In this document: piece after piece, positions 55,804 through 63,992 of the stretch
Position numbering within the stretch: position 1 is the first letter of the stretch
Layout: every line of letters starts with the position of its first letter
NCBI GenBank assembly: GCA_964439395.1
Contig: CAYTNV010000010.1
Location: forward strand, 1 to 64,000
Length of the DNA stretch: 64,000 nt
Direction: 5' to 3'
Source: JAUUSJ01 sp964439395
GTDB lineage: Bacteria; Bacillota; Clostridia; Lachnospirales; Lachnospiraceae
Notes under the pieces: generated by a model
Told to the model about the DNA's origin: nothing
Databases searched by the model: none
What the model saw: only the letters and a program-made list of their open reading frames with translations
Translations under genes and position numbers: made by a program

Positions 55804-55818
55804 TTATCCTACTCCTTT

Positions 55819-56403
55819 CTAATGCCCAAAAGCGTTGCGAATCATATTATTAATTTGTTCGTTTTTGGTTGCTGTACCACCAGAACTTCCGGTAGAAACC
55901 CCAGTGGAAACCTGATAGACTTGCATATTACCTGTAAATCTTGGATTTTCCTTTAAAAATTCCCCCGCCGCCATTTTAAAATCTTTTTTATCTGTGACTA
56001 ATTGATTTACCTTAAAGGCAACATAATCTAAATCATCTGCTTTTACACCCTTAGAAACAAGAAATTTTTCGTTTTTCATTCTAGTTACCTCTGCTAATGC
56101 TTCATCACGCTCTCTAGAAATTGCCGACACATTCGGTTGACTCTCTCTTTGTTTCCTTTTAAAATCATTAATTGCAGTTGTAATATCTTCCTCGCTCATC
56201 CCCTTACCTCTAAGATAATTAGCAATAGCAGCACGTTCCGCCTTACTCGCTCTTGCAGATGCAACTTCTTCTAATTGTTCATATGTATATCCAGCATTTC
56301 CACTCTGGTTGCCGTCACCAGTCCCAGTATTTCCACCTTGATTGCTACTTCCTAAGCTCTCGCCAGCAAAAAACTGTAAATTTAATCTAAATTTCTTTCT
56401 CAT
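55819..56403 (-). CDS. Phage capsid scaffolding protein
   Basis: 194 residues. Begins MRKKFRLNLQFFAGES, containing a full L27-type LNLQFFA motif, then a Gly/Ser/Asn-rich linker, long helices (EEVASARASKAERAAIANYL, RERDEALAEVTRMKNE) and a short C-terminal capsid-binding region. Typical DUF4355-like scaffold ahead of the capsid gene. Confidence 0.88.
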   Translation of the reverse strand: MRKKFRLNLQFFAGESLGSSNQGGNTGTGDGNQSGNAGYTYEQLEEVASARASKAERAAIANYLRGKGMSEEDITTAINDFKRKQRESQPNVSAISRERDEALAEVTRMKNEKFLVSKGVKADDLDYVAFKVNQLVTDKKDFKMAAGEFLKENPRFTGNMQVYQVSTGVSTGSSGGTATKNEQINNMIRNAFGH

Positions 56404-56486
56404 ATCTGTTTTACCTCCGTTTCACCCCGACGGGTACCTGAGCTTTTTTTGTCATCACATTTTGGACATAATAAAAACGCCTTTCT

Positions 56487-56777
56487 TTACGGCATTAATT
56501 TCACATAATTTGGATATTCTTTTTCTATTCCCGCAATTCCAATTAAAAAAGCATCTATCAATATTTGTCCTTTTTGAGACGCTCCTTGAAACGTAATACA
56601 CATCTCTCCGTCATCTTCTTCACACAAGAACTCATCTTCGCACATCGCACTTAAACTATTTAAAAGTGTAAAAGTTAGAGTGGACACTGCTGCACACACA
56701 ATGTCAGCTCCTGTTCTTGCGTATTTAGCGTGACCTCGTATTTCAATCTTATTACCAGAAACATCGACTTTAATCAT
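56487..56777 (-). CDS. Prp-family cysteine protease, phage-encoded
   Basis: 96 residues with the two catalytic marks of ribosomal-processing cysteine protease: His16 in IRGHAKYA and Cys28 in GADIVCAAVS. In Firmicutes Prp trims ribosomal protein L27 after LNLQFFA-like motifs. Here it lies directly before scaffold and capsid genes whose products carry such motifs, so it is probably the maturation protease of this phage. Confidence 0.88.
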   Translation of the reverse strand: MIKVDVSGNKIEIRGHAKYARTGADIVCAAVSTLTFTLLNSLSAMCEDEFLCEEDDGEMCITFQGASQKGQILIDAFLIGIAGIEKEYPNYVKLMP

Positions 56778-56828
56778 TCTTTTTTCTCCACAAAATAAAA
56801 AATACCATCCTGAAAACGGATGATATCT

Positions 56829-57068
56829 TTATAAATATTCTATTTTTTCAATTTCTGTTTCAAATATTTCCGTAAATGGATAAAGAGGCTCGTTATTTTT
56901 TACCCTTCGCCCTTCTTCCAATGTTATGCTTGCTATTTCTGGCTCATCATTATCATACGCTGCCGAGAACTCCGAACAATACCCTTCCAACGTTTCTCCG
57001 TTTTTACATACAACTCTTACATTTCTTTTTTGAGCCTTATACATTTCTAGTTCTTTTCCTGTCAACAT
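56829..57068 (-). CDS. Small LSM-like phage protein, candidate immunity protein
   Basis: 79 residues: LTGKELEMYKAQKRNVRVVC, GETLEGYCSEF and an acidic C-terminus; the strand pattern suggests an LSM/SH3-like barrel. Its ATG begins one base after the stop of the toxin-bearing minor head gene, with a strong GGGAGGAGG site inside that gene, so the two are translationally coupled. An immunity role is inference; a structural role remains possible. Confidence 0.6.
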   Translation of the reverse strand: MLTGKELEMYKAQKRNVRVVCKNGETLEGYCSEFSAAYDNDEPEIASITLEEGRRVKNNEPLYPFTEIFETEIEKIEYL

Positions 57069-57069
57069 T

Positions 57070-58659
57070 TCATTCCTCCTCCCTCGGAACTATATGAACA
57101 CCTTTCTTAGAATAATGTATAGAAAACCTAGCAGTTCCCTTCTCTCTTCTGGTCACAGGATCAACGACAACACCTATTTTTTTATCTGCTGTCACGAATT
57201 CCTTATTCGTCCACCTGCCTTTGCTATCTCTCTTTATCTGTCCATTTCCAGCATATTTTTCAATGATTTTCTTTATCTCTAGCTCTGAAATCGACAAGTA
57301 ACTTCTGCCTGGAATATAATTGTTATGACCTTTTATATGCTTTCCTTGCTTTCCCATCTCAATATTAGTAGGAATTTTTCCTTCTCGTATCCTATTTTTA
57401 ATTCTAATATCTTGTTCGTATATTTTGAGATTATCTGAAAAATTACCTTTATTATACATCCTCTCAAGCTTCTTTTCAACAGCTTGCTTAGAGGATTTAC
57501 CAGGAGCCACCCTGCCCCTCATATCATAATAGATACGTTCTCTTTGCTCTGGAAGTCCCATTTTCTTGCTAAACTGCTTATATTCATCCAGCTGAGCTTG
57601 ATATTTGCACTTAGCTAACATAATTTCGTCTTTACTCGCTTTTCCCTCTTCCAGAAGCTTCACTTTCTCACGTTGCGCACGCATCGCTGTCTCCATTTTT
57701 CTCTGTTGCTGCGTCTGGTCATATACATTTAATTGTTTTGCTTTCCATTCTTTTGTCTGAGCTTCCTTTTCATTCTGCTCTTGTAACCATTCATCACTGT
57801 ATGTTCTTTTAGATACGCCAGGAACGAAAGGATAATAGGAATGTCGACAGTTAGCTCCGCATAGTCCCGTCACATCTCCAAGACCACAAACACTCTCAAG
57901 TTCCTCTTCTTTGTATACTCTGCCTTGCCAGACGGCATGAGAAGGTCTTGCACCATTATGCCAACTCACCTCATAATAAGCTGTTCCAAGTTGTGCCGCA
58001 TTTCGCCTACTGATTTGTTGGGTTATCTGATTTACGCCTGTCATAATCGCTCTTCTAACTGCTACATCAACTCGATTACTATGTCCAGTGTCATAGTATT
58101 CCACAGTCCTTAGCCCACTGCTTACCATCTGCGTAACCGTTCGGCGAATAACAGTATTATAATCGAATCCTCCTGTCAAAATATCCATAATAGCCGAATC
58201 CACATAATTTTGATAGTAAGTAGCAAAAGGCATATACACACGCTTATTACCCATCATCACAGAAAATCCATGAGACTGTGATAAATTTTCCAGTGTCTGT
58301 TTCGTCTGCTCTTTTATCGCTTCCGATACTCGACTTTTCCATCTGTTTTCTTCATCCGAGAGAGCGTATCCATTTATTTGTTCATAGATATTTTTATTCC
58401 TTACATATTCCTGCTGGGCAACATTATCGTACAACTCAAACATTTCGGGATACGTTGCGTTTAGAGATTCTTTTATGATGTTCTCAACTTTCTCTGTTGA
58501 CTTTCCCATTTCAATAAAACGATTGATTTGGTAATCTGCTGTAGATGTGATTTTTCCATTCTTCTCTATACGCCTTACAACGTCCTCCATAACACGCTGT
58601 TCCGCACCTTTCCATAGATTTTCCAAGCGAAGAATTGCATCATCATTTTTTTGATTCAT
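57070..58659 (-). CDS. Phage minor head protein with C-terminal Ntox50-like toxin domain
   Basis: 529 residues. The N-terminal ~300 residues are a phage minor capsid/head morphogenesis (MuF/Phage_min_cap2) domain, with SWHNGARPSHAVWQGRVY and GLCGANCRHSYYPF. A charged linker follows. The last ~94 residues (436-529) contain KHIKGHNNYIPGRSYL, WTNKEFVTADKKIGVVVDP and FSIHYSKKGVHIVP, the pattern of polymorphic toxin type 50, a predicted RNase; conserved His at 445, 515 and 522. The protein may be injected with the DNA. Confidence 0.85.
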   Translation of the reverse strand: MNQKNDDAILRLENLWKGAEQRVMEDVVRRIEKNGKITSTADYQINRFIEMGKSTEKVENIIKESLNATYPEMFELYDNVAQQEYVRNKNIYEQINGYALSDEENRWKSRVSEAIKEQTKQTLENLSQSHGFSVMMGNKRVYMPFATYYQNYVDSAIMDILTGGFDYNTVIRRTVTQMVSSGLRTVEYYDTGHSNRVDVAVRRAIMTGVNQITQQISRRNAAQLGTAYYEVSWHNGARPSHAVWQGRVYKEEELESVCGLGDVTGLCGANCRHSYYPFVPGVSKRTYSDEWLQEQNEKEAQTKEWKAKQLNVYDQTQQQRKMETAMRAQREKVKLLEEGKASKDEIMLAKCKYQAQLDEYKQFSKKMGLPEQRERIYYDMRGRVAPGKSSKQAVEKKLERMYNKGNFSDNLKIYEQDIRIKNRIREGKIPTNIEMGKQGKHIKGHNNYIPGRSYLSISELEIKKIIEKYAGNGQIKRDSKGRWTNKEFVTADKKIGVVVDPVTRREKGTARFSIHYSKKGVHIVPREEE

Positions 58660-58663
58660 TTCT

Positions 58664-60082
58664 TTACTCCATCACTACATTTTGCTCTGGAAGATTCTTT
58701 TTTGCTTCCTCCTCCGTCTCTCCATACCATTTTGCCCTGTACTCATCATGTCGCATTACTCCCATACTTACATCCTGTCTATCCTGCTGCCTTTCAGCTT
58801 GCTTGTCCTCTATAATAGAATCATCAAAATCTATTGTTATTTCTATATCCTCAGATAAATTAGGAACCTTTAACATAATGCCAAGCCGCACAATAATCAT
58901 AACAAGTTCTTTAATTACAGAATCCAGTATAATCTCATGTTTTTGCACACCTCGATATAAGTCTGAATTTTCACTAATTACTTGCGTGGCTGTTGTAACA
59001 ACCCCTTTTTCAAATTTATATCGTTCTGTGCCAAAGCCTGACTTGAAAGAAAGAAAATTCAAATCATCGTTGATAGCCTTACTGTGCGCTTCTGCCCGTA
59101 TTTCCATGTTAATTTCTACAATAGGCTTTTCCTTTAAGGTGTCCTCTGGCAACTGGTAAAATACAGTATCATTCTCATCGAATGTTGGTTGCCCATCTAA
59201 TTCTATTAACTCTGGTGCCACAAATATCCTTTTCCTTCCAAGGTTAAATTCGTTAGCGTAAGAATCAAACTCCAAATCAATTTTTGCAAGCACATCAATG
59301 GAATTAGCAAAAATTGCAACTCCCATAGGGTTTGTGTCATCCTCGTCTACATTATTTACAATATTTAAACGGTCGATTACAAATTGTGGCTTGTCTGTTC
59401 CTGTTTTTATCTTTACTGCAAGATCATCAAACGGCTTTAGTTCTGCCCACTTGCTTGTCGGTATTTCTGTTCCTGCGCCAGAAGTACATTCTACCACATG
59501 ATTTTCTATTACATATTGTTGTATACCATCATTTTCTTCTAACCGGTGCATCTGGATTAAAGCATATTTTTTTCTCTTTACTGTTTTAGGAAAAAGAAAT
59601 GCCACCTCTGTCACTCTGCCATTTTCCCATGAAATAGGAAAAATATTTTTAGCCTGCACGTAATTAATACCAACATCTCCATTTACGATGTATCCTTCTT
59701 CATCTATAAGTGCATTGTTTATTTGTACTACATAAGCCACCGTGCCACTGTATGCCTTACGCTCCTGATAGTCGTTTCCTTTCACCAGAAAGTCATTTTT
59801 ATCTAACACCCGTTCCACAAAGGCAGCAGTATGGTCTGAGCCGCTAATTGTAATTTTCACTCTTTCGTTTAAGAGCAAATCCGCAATATCTTCACTTAAT
59901 TTTTTAGCCATTCCAAGACTCAACCTGCGACAATGGATTTTATTTTTTCCGTTATAAACATAATAATGATGGAATTTAGATACATTTCCCCTATACCAAG
60001 ATTCCCATAATCTAATCTGAGAATAAAAGGAGGGGTCAACCGTATCAATTCCCATATTTTTAAAGTATGTAAATATATTCAA
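58664..60082 (-). CDS. Phage portal protein, SPP1 gp6-like
   Basis: 472 residues. LSLGMAKKLSEDIADLLLNER and the DLNFLSFKSGFGTERYKFEKGVVTTATQV motif match SPP1-type portals; acidic, Gln-rich C-terminus. Start overlaps the terminase stop by 4 bases. Forms the dodecameric ring for DNA passage. Confidence 0.92.
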   Translation of the reverse strand: MNIFTYFKNMGIDTVDPSFYSQIRLWESWYRGNVSKFHHYYVYNGKNKIHCRRLSLGMAKKLSEDIADLLLNERVKITISGSDHTAAFVERVLDKNDFLVKGNDYQERKAYSGTVAYVVQINNALIDEEGYIVNGDVGINYVQAKNIFPISWENGRVTEVAFLFPKTVKRKKYALIQMHRLEENDGIQQYVIENHVVECTSGAGTEIPTSKWAELKPFDDLAVKIKTGTDKPQFVIDRLNIVNNVDEDDTNPMGVAIFANSIDVLAKIDLEFDSYANEFNLGRKRIFVAPELIELDGQPTFDENDTVFYQLPEDTLKEKPIVEINMEIRAEAHSKAINDDLNFLSFKSGFGTERYKFEKGVVTTATQVISENSDLYRGVQKHEIILDSVIKELVMIIVRLGIMLKVPNLSEDIEITIDFDDSIIEDKQAERQQDRQDVSMGVMRHDEYRAKWYGETEEEAKKNLPEQNVVME

Positions 60083-61821
60083 TCATCTGTCCCCCTTTCC
60101 GATACAGGAAGAAAGTATTTGATCTTAGACCACAATCCCATGACTAAATAACGAAGTGCGTCAACACAGTGGTCATCAATTTTTAACGGTTTTTCTTTGC
60201 CTGCTTCTATTGATTTTGGATCATATTCATATGTTCTAAGTTCCCGAATTAAATTTTCCTGATTTTCAGATACTGTTGCCACTTGATATGTAAAACATTT
60301 TTGAACTCTCTGTATTCCAATTGCAACATCATTTTCCGCATCCTTAACAATAATATTATATTTAACATCTTGCATCGCAAGTCTTTTAATTTCTTCCGCT
60401 AAACCTTTTGCCGATGGGTCTATAAAGACATAAAAAATACTGCATCTATATTTTTGATGCAGTTCATTTGTTAAATTTATCAGTTCACGAGCGTAATCCG
60501 ATGGGCTCTTTTGCTTCCCAGTATCTCTGCCAGAGTGGTAAAATTCATTTAATCCTTCTAGCCTGCGCTTATTAATATTAATCCCTGCTGCTTGATAGGT
60601 TGTTGCGTTTTGCTGTCCATAGTCAACTCCTATACCTATCAATTTAAAATGCTTTTCCTCGGTTTCCTTACGATGATTCTCATTAAACATATAATAAATT
60701 AAATCATCAACGCCAATACACTCTCCAAGCCATACCCAACGATACAACTTAAAATCTATCTCTCGTAATCGTTCAGCAACTTCTAGCAATTTAGATCCAA
60801 GCCAAGCGACAGGGACATCTCTATAATCCACGTGCTTATGTATTACATCTGAACGTAGTTCCATTTTTTGACACCAAACATTGATTGCCGCATTTGGATT
60901 TTTAGGCGGGTTATATAGATAAATCATACGAAAATTTTCATCATTTCCTCGAACGAAAGTCGCTTCGATGTTGGTTAATTCTTCTTCTCCCTCTCCTACG
61001 TCAAAAAATTCCGTAAGTTCGTCCAAAATGACGAGGCGAATCGGCTTATCCTCATCAATGATACCTTTCGTATCATCAATACTATCAGAACCAGAAAAAT
61101 ATATTACATTTCCATTCTTTTTGTAGCGAATCTCCATCGGAGAAACACCAATATCAAAATCGTCCCTACTAAGCCCCATCCTGCCAATAGCTCTTATCAT
61201 TTCTTTATATACCGTTTTACGTAATTTATTGTGTCTCTTACGTAAGGCCACAACGGCAGCAGGCTCATTTCCAATGATGGTACTAATTCCTAAAATTCCT
61301 GAAAAACTAGACTTTGTTCCTGCACGACCAGAGGTAATAATTTGATGTTCGTGTTCAATATCATCCAAAATATCCCAAAATTCAGGAATAATAACATCAT
61401 GAGGGTCTATTATCTCGTTTTCTTTACATTCTTCTTCATTTTTCTGGACTTTTTCTTTTTGTGCGTTCATGAGGTTAATTTTTGCAAGTTGTTCCTCTAT
61501 ATCTATATCCGTCTGCGAACTTTGCCCTGCATACCTAGCAACCGCCTCATAAGCTTTTACATTTCCTTCTAACCCTTCTTTAATCATAGCCATGTTTAAA
61601 GCCGATTCTAGAGTACAGGGTAACCCAAGAGACTCTAAAATTGGTTTCCACTCTTCACTATCTATCTCAGAAGTAAGTAACCAATTTAAAGTCTTACGAA
61701 AATTCGCCTTTTGCCTTCTGGCTTCGCCAGATGCTTTTCCGCCTTTTTTTGCAATTTCTCGCTGTTCCCTCGCTGTTCGCTCGTGAAATCCATATCCCTT
61801 TAAGTTTTCATCGTTTGCCAT
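60079..61821 (-). CDS. Phage terminase, fused small-subunit-like and large subunit
   Basis: 580 residues from the ATG at 61821 (GGAAGGTGAG upstream; a GTG one codon earlier is possible). Residues 1-130 contain the KKGGKASGEARRQKANFRKTL element seen in separate small terminase-type proteins. The rest is a PBSX-family large subunit: P-loop TSGRAGTKSS, Walker B LVILDELTEF, then the RNase-H-like nuclease with GVDYGQQ, FIDPSAKG and DHCVDALRY. No separate TerS gene was seen in the window. Confidence 0.88.
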   Translation of the reverse strand: MANDENLKGYGFHERTAREQREIAKKGGKASGEARRQKANFRKTLNWLLTSEIDSEEWKPILESLGLPCTLESALNMAMIKEGLEGNVKAYEAVARYAGQSSQTDIDIEEQLAKINLMNAQKEKVQKNEEECKENEIIDPHDVIIPEFWDILDDIEHEHQIITSGRAGTKSSFSGILGISTIIGNEPAAVVALRKRHNKLRKTVYKEMIRAIGRMGLSRDDFDIGVSPMEIRYKKNGNVIYFSGSDSIDDTKGIIDEDKPIRLVILDELTEFFDVGEGEEELTNIEATFVRGNDENFRMIYLYNPPKNPNAAINVWCQKMELRSDVIHKHVDYRDVPVAWLGSKLLEVAERLREIDFKLYRWVWLGECIGVDDLIYYMFNENHRKETEEKHFKLIGIGVDYGQQNATTYQAAGININKRRLEGLNEFYHSGRDTGKQKSPSDYARELINLTNELHQKYRCSIFYVFIDPSAKGLAEEIKRLAMQDVKYNIIVKDAENDVAIGIQRVQKCFTYQVATVSENQENLIRELRTYEYDPKSIEAGKEKPLKIDDHCVDALRYLVMGLWSKIKYFLPVSERGTDD

Positions 61822-61862
61822 CACCTCACCTTCCTATCTGGCCATTATTTGTATATTTGTAA

Positions 61863-61898
61863 AAAAAGTCTACCCAAATAGTTTTAGGTAGACTTTTT
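61863..61898. terminator. Intrinsic terminator in the late leader
   Basis: AAAAAGTCTACC (61863-61874) and GGTAGACTTTTT (61887-61898), a perfect 12-bp stem with T/A runs on both sides. It lies between the repeat-driven promoter and the terminase gene, 40 bases before the start codon. Confidence 0.88.
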
Positions 61899-61932
61899 AT
61901 TGTCTTTTCTGTTTTTCTTTTTCACAGTTTAT

Positions 61933-61938
61933 ACTATA
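61933..61938 (-). promoter_or_regulatory. Extended -10 promoter next to the repeat array
   Basis: The minus strand reads TGCTATAGT, an extended -10 box (TGn then TATAGT at 61938-61933), with no good -35. The upstream position is taken by the 11-bp repeats, fitting an activator-dependent late promoter. Start would be near 61926. Confidence 0.55.
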
Positions 61939-61950
61939 GCACAGATAAAA

Positions 61951-62016
61951 GTGACATTCTAGTGACATCTTAGTGACATCTATATGACATCCTAGTGACA
62001 TTCTAGTGACATCCTT
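61951..62016. repeat. Six 11-bp direct repeats in exact phase
   Basis: GTGACAT-type units begin at 61951, 61962, 61973, 61984, 61995 and 62006, always 11 bases apart; unit GTGACATNNTA, one copy ATGACAT. The last copies overlap the 3' end of the ArpU-like gene. One helical turn of spacing places every copy on the same DNA face: an iteron-like binding site. Confidence 0.9.
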
Positions 62017-62411
62017 CCAAACACCAGTAATGCTTCCCCATGCAACCTCAAAATATGCCTAGTTGTATACTCCATCTCTCCAGCTATTTTCCCCCAATCC
62101 TCCAAGTTTATATAACGCTTAAGCAACACATCGGAATAGATTTCATTCTCAATTCGACATATCCTTTCTGTGACTTCACTTTTTAACCCAACCAACCTAT
62201 CAATCTCGCTATTAATCTTTCTTTCCTTTTCATCAATCTTTGCAATTAAATTCTCCGTACGATTTCCAACACTCCCTCCCTGCACCCTCTCTTCATTGGA
62301 TACACCTCCAACGGAATATAAAATACTTTGCAAAGCTTCTTTTTCCCTAATCATGCGATTAATTTTTTTATTCAAATAAAACACTTGCTGTAAGTACTCT
62401 TTTGCCGTCAC
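61992..62411 (-). CDS. DUF1492/ArpU-like phage late regulator
   Basis: 139 residues: a long N-terminal coiled coil (IAKIDEKERKINSEIDRLVGLKSEV) and a C-terminal sigma-region-4-like HTH (LKRYINLEDWGKIAGEMEYTTRHILRLHGEAL). Such RinA/ArpU-type proteins switch on late phage genes and sit just before the terminase. Its final codons run into the repeat array, so it may bind next to its own gene. Confidence 0.82.
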   Translation of the reverse strand: MTAKEYLQQVFYLNKKINRMIREKEALQSILYSVGGVSNEERVQGGSVGNRTENLIAKIDEKERKINSEIDRLVGLKSEVTERICRIENEIYSDVLLKRYINLEDWGKIAGEMEYTTRHILRLHGEALLVFGRMSLECH

Positions 62412-62462
62412 TCTATCCCTCCTAACGCACGAAAGAGCCTGTCAATCAGACAGACCTTCGTT

Positions 62463-62642
62463 TTAATGCATTTCTATTACAAATTCGCTTTTTCTTATCT
62501 TTTCTTGTTGCCATTGTACTCTATCTTTGAAAAACGGACATCTTCTCTTGCCAAAATCACTTTCTCGAAGTATTTTGCATTTCCCCGTCCCATTGTTGCC
62601 AAAGCATCTTACACTATTACAATTCGGATATCTATATCCCAT
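62463..62642 (-). CDS. Small Cys-rich phage protein, 59 residues
   Basis: Sequence starts MGYRYPNCNSVRCFGNN, with later KCKILRESDF and RRCPFFKDR. Four spaced cysteines (8, 13, 22, 35) suggest a metal site. Start has GAGGGGTGAGGG upstream, and the start is 6 bases after the helicase stop. Common in Firmicute prophages near the ArpU gene; function unknown. Confidence 0.72.
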   Translation of the reverse strand: MGYRYPNCNSVRCFGNNGTGKCKILRESDFGKRRCPFFKDRVQWQQEKIRKSEFVIEMH

Positions 62643-62648
62643 CTTCCC

Positions 62649-63992
62649 TCACCCCTCTTTTAACAGACATCCACACTTTTTATAATGCCTACACCTTGCT
62701 TTCCAAGCCTTTTCCGCTACTGCATCTACATAATCGTAGCAAATCGGCGATTCTTTCCCCTTACATTTTCTCGCTACCCTCCCAACACTCTGCACAATAA
62801 CAGCGTAATCCTTTTGCGGAGTAACAAGGTGCAACCTGTCCAACCTCGGAATGTCCAAGCCTTCTTTTGCCAAGCTGTATGTAGCAAAAAGAAAATGTTT
62901 CTTTCCATTTCGCATATCTTCAATAGCTCGCTCCCTCTCTGCTTTCCCTATTTTACTCGGCATCTTTCCGCTTATCACAACCGCCTGCTCTCGAATAGAA
63001 GAAGGAAGTCCCTCATACAAATCATGTAACTGCTCCAATCTATCTGATAGAATAAGATTGTAGTGCTCATGATTCTTGATTAGATTGCTCTCTATTAATG
63101 CATTTCTCTTTCTATCCCTAGATAAAGCAGAGATAAACTTTGCATAGCTTAGAGTACCATCCGTATCAAGAACCTCCGCTGGTATCACACTCAAACCTGT
63201 ATCTACCCTCTCTATTTTTACTTGCATAACTTTATCTTTAACTGCCTCCGCTGGTACCACACAGTTTACATCTCCAAGCAGAGTATACACTGTCTTAATT
63301 AACCCATCTGACCTGTGCACGGTAGCAGATAATCCATACTTATGCCTTGCGGCTAGAAAGGAAATTACCTTGGAAAATCTCGTGTAAGAGGTAGGAGTCC
63401 CCGCACATCTGTGGCACTCATCCACGACAACTACATCCCACGTATACTTATATCTAGTTAAATCCTGTTTTGCTAAGGTTTGTACTGTGGCGAAGGTTAT
63501 CCCCTCGCCAATATGTACCTTACCACCTGTTATCTTTCCCAGCAGAGATTTATCTATATACCTTGCCGCTCGCTCGTAAGACTGGCTAAGCAAATCTGTC
63601 GTATGCGTAAGCCACAAAGCCTTTAGCCCATGTTTTACAATTAGGGCGATTCCCATCTGAGTCTTGCCCGACCCAGTCGGAGCTTGCAGGATGCCAAAGC
63701 CATGTTTAAACATAATATCCACAGCCTGCTTTTGATAGTCATATAATTCTATATCCGTTCCGTAATTTATAGGCTTTACATCCCTAAAGTCCAAGGTGTA
63801 AGAACAAGGCAATCCATATTTATCTATTAAAGCCTTTATGTATCTAAAGCTTCCGACTGGTACAATAACGTCTTTGCCATCTTTTACATAGAGTACTAGC
63901 TCCATAGGAGTATTTCCATTCCACAGCCCCATACGTTCTTCCTTAAAATATTCTGGGTTAGGTACTACAAGTTCTTTTTCACAATATTCCAA
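62649..63992 (-). CDS. Phage SF2 DEAD/DEAH-type helicase, 5' end cut
   Basis: 447 residues visible. Motif I APTGSGKTQMGIAL (~100), motif II VVVDECHRC, motif III GLSATVHRSDG, and the RecA2 motif VQSVGRVARKCKGK. Helicase of phage replication/recombination modules. The apparent TTG start at 63992 is next to the window edge and has no visible ribosome site, so the gene probably extends beyond it. Confidence 0.88.
   Translation of the reverse strand: MEYCEKELVVPNPEYFKEERMGLWNGNTPMELVLYVKDGKDVIVPVGSFRYIKALIDKYGLPCSYTLDFRDVKPINYGTDIELYDYQKQAVDIMFKHGFGILQAPTGSGKTQMGIALIVKHGLKALWLTHTTDLLSQSYERAARYIDKSLLGKITGGKVHIGEGITFATVQTLAKQDLTRYKYTWDVVVVDECHRCAGTPTSYTRFSKVISFLAARHKYGLSATVHRSDGLIKTVYTLLGDVNCVVPAEAVKDKVMQVKIERVDTGLSVIPAEVLDTDGTLSYAKFISALSRDRKRNALIESNLIKNHEHYNLILSDRLEQLHDLYEGLPSSIREQAVVISGKMPSKIGKAERERAIEDMRNGKKHFLFATYSLAKEGLDIPRLDRLHLVTPQKDYAVIVQSVGRVARKCKGKESPICYDYVDAVAEKAWKARCRHYKKCGCLLKEG

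Noticed and set aside
61951..62016. CRISPR-like array
   Set aside because: Units are only 11 bases with no spacers; they are contiguous phased repeats next to a promoter.
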